Shown here piece by piece: positions 1 through 12,111 of a stretch of DNA of 64,000 nucleotides. The DNA comes from Toxorhynchites rutilus septentrionalis (Eukaryota > Arthropoda > Insecta > Diptera > Culicidae). Below the pieces are notes generated by a model. It did no database searches and had not been told where the DNA came from. It was given only the letters and a program-made list of their open reading frames with translations. Within the stretch, counting starts at the first letter, position 1, and the number at the start of each line of letters is the position of its first letter. A program made the position numbers and the translations under genes. The stretch is from positions 297,793,614-297,857,613 of the forward strand of contig NC_073746.1 in assembly GCF_029784135.1 (NCBI RefSeq), given 5' to 3'.

Positions 1-1444
<1,444 letters not shown>

Positions 1445-1820
1445 TATGTATTTAAAAATATTTTGCAAATTAGACGAAATATTTATCCAGCATTTTTTTG
1501 TCTACAATTCGGGCTTTAGCCTATAAGATGAATCGAGGCACATTACCATTTATTCTCTATTTGCCGACAGCATACATTTATCTGCTGGCAGAATCAATGG
1601 AGGGATGTTCTTGGAAGATGTTTGTACTCTATTCTACCAGAAGTTTCGACGACAGCCTGGTTAAAAAAGGTTAAACGATAATAAAGGTTTAATTAGATTG
1701 TTGTTCAGGATATTGTTCAACGAATTCGTGCTCAATTCACGTCTTGCTACGAACAGTTCATGTAATTGTAATTGATAACGAGTATAAGGAGCATGTTGTT
1801 TGGTAACTTGAAAAAAATTA
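1445..1820. other. unassigned spacer
   Basis: AT-rich sequence between the mariner-type element and HINE-like copy A. No coding potential or repeat end recognised. Confidence 0.5.
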
Positions 1821-2986
1821 TAGGAGGTTGTGTCCAAGATACGACTGCTTGTTAAAACTTTCGGATATTATTCTATAATGCTGTGAAATTTTAGAAACAA
1901 CTGCTTAGTAGAACAATCTTTGAAATGTTTTTTTTCATTGTAGAATCAGTTGACGATAATTGACTGATGATTCATTCTTGCCTTCGCAGAGCAATACACT
2001 AGCTGATTGTATGTCGCAATTTATTTCATCTCAATGCATTGAAAATTTACCTCGAACGCTATTCCGGTGGCCTTTTTCGCAGTTGACATAGACTCGGTTA
2101 CAGTCGATTATATCAATATATCTTTGGCACCGCGAGGAAACAACAACAGTAACAACACTTGCAAGTATCAAATATCATGCTACATGTTATTTAGTATTGC
2201 CTCAGTGGAATTGCACCTCCAGGCATCGTTCGTACAACGTAAACCAAGCGCCAAACAAGTGTTCGCCATAGCATGCATACAGAGCCATACATTAGTGGCT
2301 TGAAACTACTAGGAACTGAAACACTGTATTACTGGCCTCGAAAAAAGTTGCATTACTTTCTCATACTCGAGATAAGCGCAGCTGTCACCCCTAGTGGAGG
2401 AAGTTTTGCTACTGGCTAGCGAAACCTAATCACATACAAAATTCCAGAACGATATTCACTTTCTTGGTGATTAAACAAGCGAAATAAACTCTTTTTTTAA
2501 TATCAACAACCTCGAAAACAGTAGCATTGCTTCATTATGATCAAGACCAGTGCAAATGCAATCGTAGTCGAAGACAGTTTTGCGACTGGCACGCGAACCC
2601 AAATAACTTATAACATTTCAGTACGACATTCCAAATACTAGGTATTCCCCAAATGATGACGCACAACCTTAACACCTGCTTCGCCATAACGTCAGTTTAA
2701 GCACCATCGAAGCCTGTTCTGTTCGGGAAAGCACACAAATGGACTGAACAAATGTATGGGAAAATAGAAACGCTTAAAGTTTTCATGAATGTTAACCATT
2801 TACAAACCAAGGGATTCTAATGTATAGCATATTAAACAAATCTTAGGGAAATTCCCGATTCGTTTAGTATGTAAATCGCCATAATCCGTTCGCGGTAAAA
2901 ATAGTTATTAACGTTAACTTTATTTCATAAAAACGTGACCTGTTTTCTGATTTGGCACCCTTAATGAAAGACGTAGTTCTACGTAA
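1821..2986 (-). mobile_element. HINE-like dispersed element, copy A (short form)
   Basis: Nearly colinear with 6797-9066 and 25370-27347. The 3' end (left, minus orientation) carries the stem-loop 1826-1846 (GGTTGTGTC, loop CAA, GATACGACT). The 5' end (right) carries the palindromic motif GACGTAGTTCTACGT at 2970. It lacks the 3' internal motif and also lacks the roughly 0.7-kb promoter-plus-ORF segment found in copies B and C: around 2708-2720 the sequence passes directly from GAAGCC into the flanking TCTGTTCGGG block. Non-coding. Confidence 0.7.
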
Positions 2987-5667
2987 AAAATACAATGAAA
3001 GAATACAGTTGATACTATTAATAACACAATAATGGAAGCCTCATAACAACAGTGTATGGTCCAACTGTGGAAATTCGAACAATAGCAATATTCTCTCGCC
3101 AAAAAAGGCGACATGTTTATCGATAGGATAGGAATACTCTTACTCCTAAATGGCTACTGTGTAATAGATAAAAACTTGTATCGATAAGATAGAAATACTC
3201 TTACACCCAAAATGGTGTAATATGTGATGTAATGTGATGGCGTAATGGGGTAATATACAACACATTAAAATGTACACGGATAAATTCGGCGCTGTCACAG
3301 CTGAATTGTTAAATGAGCCTAATAAAATAAACAGTGCAAAATAAGGTGCAAATAAAAAAAAACACTGCAAAAAGCCGTGCTAGGGTGCTCTACATTCAGT
3401 TTTTGCAAAAATGTTCATGCACCATAATACGATGAAACTTATGTTCTCGAAGACTTCAAACAGCTTCCGGGTCTCGCTTTTTAAACTGCAATACGAAGGA
3501 ATGCCGTAGCCGAGTGTTTCCGGACCAAGAAGCAGTCTAAATTCCCCAAAAAGTACTTGATTTGGCAAGCCATATGCGGTTATGGCCGAAATTCCAAATC
3601 TTTCGTCTCTACCGGCACTATCAACAAAGATGTCTACGAGAAGGATAGTTTCCAGAAGCGGTTGCTACCATTCTGTACTGGCATCATCTTGGTGTCCGAA
3701 ATTTAACGTGGACAGGCTTTACTTTTTACTTTTTCAGAATGAAGTATCTGCAATAAAATTATTGGGATCCCTGTCAAAGTTTTATTTGTTGGAGATGATG
3801 CTTACATTAAAGCAGAATCTCCTGATGTATTTGTGTAGTTTATATTTATGTAGATCTATGCTATTTAGACTTGTGTTCAAAAATGATGATAAAACTGATA
3901 AGTGACGGTTCCTTATTTAGCATCATTAAATAAAGAGAATAAAGATTCGTTACACATTTTTCAACATCGATATAAAAAAAGATAGTGTCGAGTTTCCCAT
4001 GTCCATGTTAGAATGTGATTCCGGCTTTAACCACGTTTATTAGCCAACCCGTTTAAAGGATACCAGTTCATATAACACACGGCTTTTCCAGGGCCTCCAT
4101 TTGAAGTATCAAAAGAGTAAAAAACTCAATCCCTCAAGCCCAGGCCCATCTCCTTTTTTTTAAATTCATTTTCTTCACTCTCTGAACAAACAGATTTATT
4201 TTATTATCACAAAAAAGGACATTAACACAACCATTAAAACGTTGTTTCTAACAACCATTCTTGTAAACAGTTTTGGTGACGTTCGCGCCCTTGTGTGAAT
4301 GTTATGGCTCAATCTGTACTGTGAACGTGGCTGTGATCATTTCACAATCTAACCCAAATTCATCTCTTACGTTCCTTAATTAATCGACGCATAAATGGCC
4401 ATATGCCCATACTATTTTGCTAAGTAGTTCCCTAGTTTAGTAGTTTACCTCGACCAACAGAAAGTTTTCGAAGGTTTTTTAATGTTGGGCTGAAGGTACT
4501 GGAACGAACTGCTCATAGAGCAATTTCAAACGAAATTGACAAATGACAAAACATGAGTATTTTTGATTCGAATGAAAGTTTGTATTCCGTTTGGGTTCTA
4601 GGAAATAATTACTATGAAACTCGCTTTCGCGGATAATCCGCACCGCGGTTCATCAAATTTTTGAGCTATGATTCTTCAAATTTGACTTGTTTTCAGTCTT
4701 CGTTCAATATTCCGATGCAACTAGATTAGATCTATGCGACTAGTATCCAAGTGTTTCGAAAGTGTGATTTTTTTTTAAATTGGCTCATTGGCTTCAATTT
4801 TATATGTGGATCATCTAAATTAGTCCAGTTGTTCAAAAGCTATGATTTTTTTAAAAAGTCATTTTTGGAAGAAAAGGCAAAACATGATTTTATGCTATTT
4901 ATGTTTTTATTATTTACTGATAATTTTCAAACAACTGCAGAGCCATTTTATTCATCCGTTAGGTATCTCTACAATGCATTTATTATTATCATATCTACAG
5001 TGACTTACAGTGACTCTTAATAGATACCTAAATCTACAACAACTATTCGATACCTGACCGACCGATCAAGAGATTTTTGGCAGATGGCTATTGTTTGAGA
5101 GCTCTCGTTTTTCTCTGTATTGAAACATATTGTATTTGACTACAAAAACAAGCTGAAAACTGTTCTCTAGCGTCCAAGGGTCACCATAAATCCATTTCTA
5201 CCTGCTATTGATTTTTTATATAGCTGTACAAAAAAATGGAAATTTTCAAGAAAAATCTTGAAAAAGTTGAAACTTTTTTTTTTGCCTTAAATATGCACAA
5301 GTTGCGATGTATGGAAGAGTTGTAGGACACAAATTTATCATATTTGTCACTTTTACGCTGGACTTACCATTTTCGAATAAAAAAAAATTATAAAAAAATG
5401 ACCAAAAATATTTAGGCCTTTCCATATGTTAGATAAATTTTCGGAAAACTAAGCATGCCAAGTTGTTTAATCAGGTAAGGTCTTCACGCCCAGAAAGCTT
5501 CATTGCGTTCTGAGAGGGTTCTGCCAATCCCATAGACGAGTGGGCGCGAAATCCGTCTTAAGTTAATGGGATGCAATGACCTTTTAGATTCATCTTTAAA
5601 AATTCGCGGATCATGCCGTTTATCTCAAATTCGATTATGAACATTATCCAGTCATTCGGATCACGTA
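2987..5667. other. unassigned AT-rich DNA with a small tandem duplication
   Basis: No convincing gene. At 3118-3225 a unit of about 55 bp containing TATCGATA, AATACTCTTAC and AAATGG is repeated once with divergence. A weak inverted repeat (TTAGGTATCT at 4958, AGATACCTAA at about 5022) brackets a short hairpin. Short reading frames here have no family resemblance. Confidence 0.4.
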
Positions 5668-5675
5668 GCCCATAC

Positions 5676-6708
5676 TAGGATTGGACGATCTTGGATCGAT
5701 TTTCAGAAGATCGATTCTTTGTACCCGAAAAAATCGTGAAGATCGATCTTTTTGTTTTGATCTTTTCGATCTTAGAGTTTTTTTTTCAATGTACATCGAT
5801 TTTAATTTTACCACCTGACAAATTTTATGAACCTAATTTCAACATTTGGATAGCTTTCGAGGATGTCAAATTAGTGATAGTGAATAGGATTGAGCTACCT
5901 TGGATCGATATTTAGAAGATCGATCTTTTTCTCTCCGATTTACGATTTTTCGGATCGATTCTCCCTACTCCAAATACAATTGCGAAAATCGATCTTTTCT
6001 TTGCTATTTTTCCGATCTTTCTGAACGTAAATTTTTTTTTGTAAAATTGTTTTTTGTGAACATTGATTCTCACCAAAAACCACAAATTTCATAAACATAC
6101 ATTTAGAGGAAGAAGTTTTGTAAGTTTGGTCATTACAAAACAAGTGGTCACATGTTATATTTACACCATCACATTCACTAGTGAAAATTGTGACGAGATG
6201 GAATGGTGACATCAGGTCCAGCTGAAGCGTTCTTTTCTAGAACTGGGTCTACTAGCAAGATTTCGACTAAATGCCAGGCGTATGATACGATTGGATTGAA
6301 CGGGATTATTGTCAGCAGAGTTCTGATGAACATCAGTTGGTGGATTTCTAATAATAATTTTCAATTCATTTATTTGATTAAATAATTCCATGACGGTTCA
6401 AGATGAATACTCTGGAAAATACATTTTTTCGGGCTTTCATGTTTTTTGTGACTTTCATTCTGAGAATCAAACTGAAATGCCTTTGATGTTTGAATAGAAA
6501 TGTGAAATGTTGATTTCATGTTTAAAGAAAAGACAATACATACAAGTATATAAATTAAATAAATTGTAAAAAAGGCATTCGATTTTTCAAAGATCGATTC
6601 AGCAAAAATCGATTCTTTGGTCCCGATTTAATCAGTGAATCGATCCCTGCGCCGTTTAGAAAATCGATCCATCAAGATCGATCTTTTTCTAAAGATCGCC
6701 CAATCCTA
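5676..6708. mobile_element. hAT-like MITE rich in GATCGAT motifs
   Basis: The left end TAGGATTGGACGATCTT is matched by the inverted right end AAGATCGCCCAATCCTA. Flanks are GCCCATAC (5668-5675) and GCTCATAC (6709-6716), an 8-bp TSD with one mismatch, the size used by hAT elements. A near copy of the left terminus recurs inside at about 5887, so either subterminal repeats or a nested relative is present. Both ends carry many GATCGAT and AGATCGAT words. No transposase remains. Confidence 0.75.
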
Positions 6709-7386
6709 GCTCATACACGTTGAAGAAAGTTGTCAATTTCAAGCAGTCGCTATAAAATTCATAGAAAGATATATTGAAATATGTTAAAAAAAATTGTAGG
6801 AGTTTGTGTCCAAGATACGACCGCATTGTTGACGTAGAACAACACTGTTATTTTATATAAGTCGCTCATTTATACCTTCGGATATTATTTTAAAATGCTG
6901 TGAAATTTTAGAAACAACTGTTGCGTTGTTGTTGAAAATTGCATTACTTTCTCATGCTCAAGAGAAGCGCAGCTGTCACCCTTAGTGAAGGAAGTTTTGC
7001 TACTGGCAAGCGAAACCTAATCACATACAAAATTCCAGAACGACATTTACTTTCTTGGTGACTAAACAAGCGAAATAAACTCTTTTTGTTAATAACAACC
7101 TCGAAAACAGTAGCAATGCTTCATTATGATCACTATTAGCGCAAATGCAATCCTAGTTGAAGGCAGTTTTGCGACTGGCACGCGAACCTAAATAACTTAT
7201 AACATTCCAGTAAGACATTCAAGATACTTGGTATTCCCCAAATATGTTTTTGGTATACAACCTTAACGCCTGCTTAGCCATAACATCATGTTTAATGCAT
7301 TGATGGATTCTCAAAGGCACCAACGAAGCCCTTATGATGACAGAAAACAAACAATGTTAACTGCTTGGAAAAAGACTGAATTATGC

Positions 7387-8241
7387 CGAGATGAAGAATA
7401 GAAGGTGGGAGAATTCACGGGTTTTGGTTGTGTTAAACTTTGATTGTATTAGAAGCCAGGAAGATAGGAAGTTCACATACCAGGCATACCAGTCAGTTAC
7501 TGAAATGGTACAAAATTGAATGTGTCAATGAATAACGTTGAAAGACGATATGCAGAAACTGATTACATGTTTCCAAAACACATTTTTCGCATTATGCAAA
7601 ACATATCACGAACTAAAATGTTTAATTTTTTCTTTGATTTTTTTTTATATCAGAAGTAGTATTCTAATGTCTACTATGTTTGGATTTTAGAGCAACTTCA
7701 TGGAAGTTTATATCTTGTCAGCAATTGTAATTACTTTTTTCACAATTAGGGTGCTGAAAACTTTATTCGTCTAAAACTAAGATGCGAGCGGAAAACTTTT
7801 CGTCTCAATCTAGGTCAAATGGAGTCAATTGAATTCAATTTCCAAGTGCATTTTACATGAATAAAACATGCAACTCTTCTTTCCATGCACTGTTAAATGC
7901 TTATCCGTCAAAGGAACAAAATATTCTGTGACTCTGACTTTGTTCATTTACGTTTTTGGTCGACGTAACGAGAAGTAAAATTGAATTGAAAATAAGTTTA
8001 GAACATCTTAAAAATACTGAAATTTCAGTTTCTGCTAAAATGTAAGTTGGGCCCTTATGATTCTGAGCGCTAGCATTGATTTAAGAAAAAGAACCAGTTC
8101 GTTCATTTTATATGCTTATTTTTACTTTTCATAACAACACTTTTCCTATGTAGTGGACTATTATAAGAAAAGTAACACACATAAACAAAATCTGTGACTT
8201 CACAGATTTAAAAATCTTCCCACATTTCATTTTCCATCTCG
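7387..8241. mobile_element. Mutator-like MITE nested in HINE-like copy B
   Basis: The left terminus CGAGATGAAGAATAGAAGGT is matched, imperfectly inverted, at the right end (CATTTTCCATCTCG). A 9-bp direct repeat GAATTATGC flanks it (7378-7386 and 8242-8250). The uninterrupted site is present in HINE-like copy C near 26453-26463, which reads straight through GAATTATGCCACA, proving an insertion. A 9-bp TSD is typical of Mutator-like elements. No transposase. Confidence 0.85.
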
Positions 8242-8244
8242 GAA

Positions 8245-8469
8245 TTATGCCACATAGCTTGTACTCTGCCCATCGATGCCGAAATCGCCTACTTCGCTGA
8301 TGTTCGATGCGGTGTCACACTCGCGAAGGCTCGGTTCAGTGCGAGCGCTTTTCACTGCACCAACATCGCGTGCATCATTAGATGACGCTTGCCTCGAAAT
8401 TTTATTGCCACTGGCAATGCGTTCGTTTTTTGCAGGGCTCGAGCCTGCCTTCTTCTTCGTGCTCATCAC
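8245..8469 (-). pseudogene. gag-like/basic ORF remnant within HINE-like copy B
   Basis: Minus-strand frame of 74 residues beginning MMSTKKKAGSSPAKNER. It matches the first part of the related frame in copy C (see 26455-26812) and stops at the point where the nested MITE sits. A TATA-like GTATAAA on the minus strand lies near 8679-8685, about 210 bp upstream. Function not recognised. It is rich in Lys, Ser and Arg, as in the N-terminal part of many LINE Gag-like proteins. Confidence 0.4.
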
Positions 8470-9089
8470 ACACTACACGAAGCGTCCAATTTATGACGCG
8501 GAATGAAAAACACAATACGAATAACGCGAAAAACGAACAGAAAAACCAAACGACGATATCCAAGTTGGATTACCACTGGTGGGGTCCAATCTTAGATCGA
8601 AACGCAGCGAAATCAAAGTGAACTGGATTGCTCAACAGTTCGATGCCGAATGAAAGTTTGCCTCAGCGAGATCCACTGTTTATACTCTAGGCAAGTATTT
8701 CCCTTCATTCTTCTACTTTTCCTTTGTTCATGGAGAGTTAAAATCCTATGATTTCCCCTCCGTTAGTCGTCGATAGGTTGCTCGTTATTGACAGCTCTGT
8801 TCGGGAAAGCACACAAATGAACAGAACAAATGTATGGGAAAATGGGAACACTTAAAGTTTTCATGAATTTTAACCATTTACAAACCTATTGGGATTCTAA
8901 TGTATAGCATAATAAATAAATCTTACGGAATTTTCGATTCATTTAGTGTGTAAATCGTCAAAATCCGTTCGCGACAAAAATAGTTATTAACGTTAACTTT
9001 ATTTCATAAAAACGTGACCTGTTTTCTAATTTGGCACCCTTAATGAAAGACGTAGTTCTACGTCAAAAAAGAAAAAAGAAAAAAGACAG

Positions 9090-9290
9090 ATAAAGCGAAT
9101 ACTGCCTATGTTTTAAACTAACCGAACAACACAAGTTTGCTTGCGAGAGGTCGCCGCTTCCAACGGCGGGTCGGCGGCCGACTCGGATTGCACCATCTCG
9201 GCGGCTTGGGGACGCCTCGGTTCCTTATCCTCGTTGGATGGAAACTTTGCCCCCATAACATTACCCTCAGAATAAAATTCATAACGAGAA
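9090..9290 (+). repeat. GC-rich dispersed repeat, second copy at 55060-55260
   Basis: Shares TTTCAAACTAACCG-like, CGCCGCTTCC, GGCGGGTCGGCGG, GACTCGGATTGC and TTCCTTATCCTCG blocks with 55060-55260 in the same order. It is much more GC-rich than its surroundings and begins just after the 5' end of HINE-like copy B. It could be a SINE-like or foldback-associated unit; no internal tRNA promoter is clear. Confidence 0.65.
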
Positions 9291-9698
9291 AAACTAATTC
9301 ATAGTTATAATTGTGTTGCGGTGGACTAATTTACAATTAGGTAATATCAGGTAAGTACCTTTTTTTCTAACCAATTCTTTTCACATTTTCAAGACGTTTA
9401 TGCTTTATAATTTGTATGTTAAAATTACCTGTTCAATTTTCGAAATATTCCATAGCCCGTGTTTATTTCTAAACGATTTCTTAGCCTCAATGAGCAATAC
9501 GGAAAGGGAAGAAGACGGCATGTTAATACACCAATTTCTAAGAATGACACAGCGAAGTCTCTAACATCATTTCAAATTTCGTCATTACAACTTCTCATTT
9601 TACTTCGTATTTTGTTGTTCTCTCATGTTGATTAATCTTATTTTCCAACAGGAGATTCGACGAAACTCACAATCTGATTTGTCGGAATTTTCCTTCTT
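9291..9698. other. unassigned spacer
   Basis: AT-rich, no recognisable gene or terminal repeat. Confidence 0.5.
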
Positions 9699-9825
9699 CA
9701 TTCGGGTGAATGTTGCATTCGGGTATTTGTTACATTCGGGTAAATGTCGTATTCGGGTATGTGTTGCATTCGGGTATGTGCTACATCCGAGTAGATGTGC
9801 TTCGGGTAAACGTGTTTCGGGTGTT
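9699..9825 (+). repeat. 17-bp minisatellite, about six units
   Basis: Six consecutive 17-bp units of the form CATTCGGGTNNNTGTTG, followed by degenerate TTCGGGT words to about 9825. Several units have a CATT...AATG self-complementary edge. Overlapping reading frames are translations of the repeat. Confidence 0.9.
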
Positions 9826-10803
9826 ACACAACCAGTCACCATTCCATTCATTTGTATATTCTGGATCGTTGTCCTGCTGCAATACACAATTTCCTACTTA
9901 ACATGAGGCTATCGGATTATGAAGTATAGCATGTTAGAATGACTCATTTGAATTTTTTCCTGCTCAGCTCCCGAAATATGGTTCAAATAGTTAAGTTGTG
10001 CAATAGCACAACATTTCTTAGCGGAATCTCGTCTTAACGAAACTGTTACTAGTGTCATTCGTTCTTTCAAGTCTACTTCCCAATGAAAAATAACATGTCG
10101 TATTTTGTTTTCCCTGTTCCAGCACAAGTCGCTGTTGAAACAGTACAGCATTGAAAATCCAACGCTTATCGGACGCCCACGAAAGGGTTCATCTACTCAT
10201 GCAATAAATTGTTTACATGCTCGAGGGAGAATGTTAAATTGACGCAAAAGCTCATAATACATAGAAATCGTTTCTCTTCATTTTTTTCATATTCAATTCA
10301 CATTGTTGCCGAAGTATATTTATAAACCAAGCATAATTTATATGATCCCTGGATGAAAAATGTATATTCCCGTGAATCACAGAGGTACTTTAAAAAGTCG
10401 TTAGTGGAACTGCTTCGCTCGATTGAGGCATCACTTCTCCAATCACAGGTTTGCCTTCATTTACGAGACTCTTCACTTCACGAGATCCATCCTTTCAAGT
10501 TATAATTCCTCATTGATTTGATTTCTCGCGGCACAAAGTTGATCAAAAGACACTGCTCACCTTCCCTGTTACAATCCGATCCACAACATCAGCTGTACGG
10601 CTGTATACTATGTGTGTGTATCGTCAGTATTTCAAAGTCGCAGCTGAGCCACCATTTTCCCCTCTCCAGCAACATTTCAGCCCAGGAAATGGTTGCCCTC
10701 CTCGCGCTCGCATTATACAGCTTTTGTGGCGCATCTTCTACTTCTTGTCTCGCATCGACTTATCGTTCGTGGGTGTACGTGGATGTGCTGTTCAATGGAA
10801 CTC
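9826..10803. other. unassigned DNA
   Basis: No gene recognised. From about 10500 the base composition becomes less AT-rich than the surroundings, which together with the TATA box at 10804 hints at a gene-proximal region. Confidence 0.4.
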
Positions 10804-10964
10804 TATAAATACATTTTCCACCCACTAACGTCCTCCACGCGATCCGAGCCCATTTTCCTCAAATCTCGTCCGTTCACTTTAGCAGACACTTTCGATTATA
10901 TTGAACTTGAAGGAAACTGTACACTCGCTTCGAACGCCCAATTGGAGCGCCCGTTGTCGTAAGT
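10804..10964 (+). promoter_or_regulatory. possible TATA promoter and first-exon donor
   Basis: CTATAAATAC (TATA at about 10804) is followed about 150 bp later by TTGTC/GTAAGTAG, a strong 5' splice-site consensus at 10959. The pair could mark a short non-coding first exon of a gene extending rightwards. No downstream coding exon can be assigned within the window, so this is a weak call. Confidence 0.2.
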
Positions 10965-11732
10965 AGATACTGCGGCAAAGTTGATTCCCACTGATAGAGA
11001 TGCGGGTTGGAGTGGATAATCACGGAAACTTCGCCTACCACATTGATTTGGGAGGGGTGATCGAACTGTGCGTCCCCATGGGAAGCGCGTTCCAATGGAG
11101 ACGCCACGGAAAATGTCAACACGTTTGCACATGGTTCCAGTGTCACCGATTCGACGACGACGACGACGACGCCGATGGCGGCGCCCCTCTTATGCCACAG
11201 TCGAATTGTGTAAATCAATAATCGTTTGTCATGCAAGAGGGCACAAATACTGCAGGATAAACAACAAAGCGAAATGCGACCCGATAACAGCGACGCTGAA
11301 AGCTTTTCTGCGCGATTTGTGAGACGAGAAAGCGTAAATTATTTGTTCCCATTTTCGTTTTGATGGAGGATAATTTTGAGATGGGTTCTGTAAGAGATAG
11401 AACCGGAGAGGAGACCGAAATAAAAGTCCGATCGGTATACGGGTTAAGAATGAAGCAAACTTGGGACAAAGAGACAGATGGAACTAATATGCTTGACTGG
11501 AACATATGTGCTTCTTCGTGAAATTTGTGATCGAATTGTGTTTATAATTCGCTCTTCGCCTATCGAGCGATTGACTTTCTGATTGAAACTGGCTTTTGAA
11601 GAATTTACTTCAATCTGTCGTATGTTTGATGAATGGCTCTCATTCGGATATATTGAAGAAGCCATGTGTGAAATTTTATTGTGGCGGCCATACAAAGAAC
11701 AGTTTGACCAAATGATGCTCTATGTTTCACAC
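10965..11732. other. unassigned DNA with (GAC)n tract
   Basis: A short GACGACGAC trinucleotide run lies at about 11150-11172. Overlapping frames on both strands across it look unrelated to known proteins. Confidence 0.35.
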
Positions 11733-12041
11733 CAGGGGTTTTCAGATTTTTTTTATGGCAGAGCACTTTTTATAACAAAAAAAAATTGACGGAGCACCTG
11801 CATTTTTTAATCACTAAAACTAATCTTATTTACATTGCCATTACCCAACCGGAAACAACTCTATTTCGGTTACGCATCTCAGTTACACGACATCTGACTT
11901 GGAGTGAACAAGATAAATCACTATATGACCAGTGAAATTAAATTGAAGAATGTTTTTCTCAAGGAGGATTTTCAAGTGGGAGCATTTGCAATAACTTCGC
12001 GGAGCACAAATTTCCCGCGCAGCACCATTTGAAAACCCCTG
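11733..12041. mobile_element. small hAT-like MITE
   Basis: Left end CAGGGGTTTTCA and right end TGAAAACCCCTG are exact inverted copies, with GAGCAC words near both ends. The 8-bp flanks TTTCACAC and CTATACAC agree at 5 of 8 positions, so the TSD is weak. CAGGG-type ends are typical of hAT elements. Confidence 0.55.
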
Positions 12042-12111
12042 CTATACACAACTTCTATAAGACCAGGTTAGGATCTTGCTGCTTTGTGTCATTGTAAACA
12101 ACCAACCAATT

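Larger units (their letters stand above)
6797..9066 (-). mobile_element. HINE-like dispersed element, copy B (interrupted)
   Basis: Shares long colinear blocks with copies A and C. Stem-loop at 6802-6822 (one mismatch), 3' internal motif GACGTAGAAC at 6831, 5' palindrome GACGTAGTTCTACGTC at 9049-9064. It is interrupted by a separate 855-bp element at 7387-8241. It contains the promoter-like and ORF segment found in copy C but not in copy A. Confidence 0.75.

Noticed and set aside
10874..11236. 120-residue minus-strand frame
   Set aside because: Overlaps a (GAC)n run giving poly-Val, no domain, opposing frames equally open.
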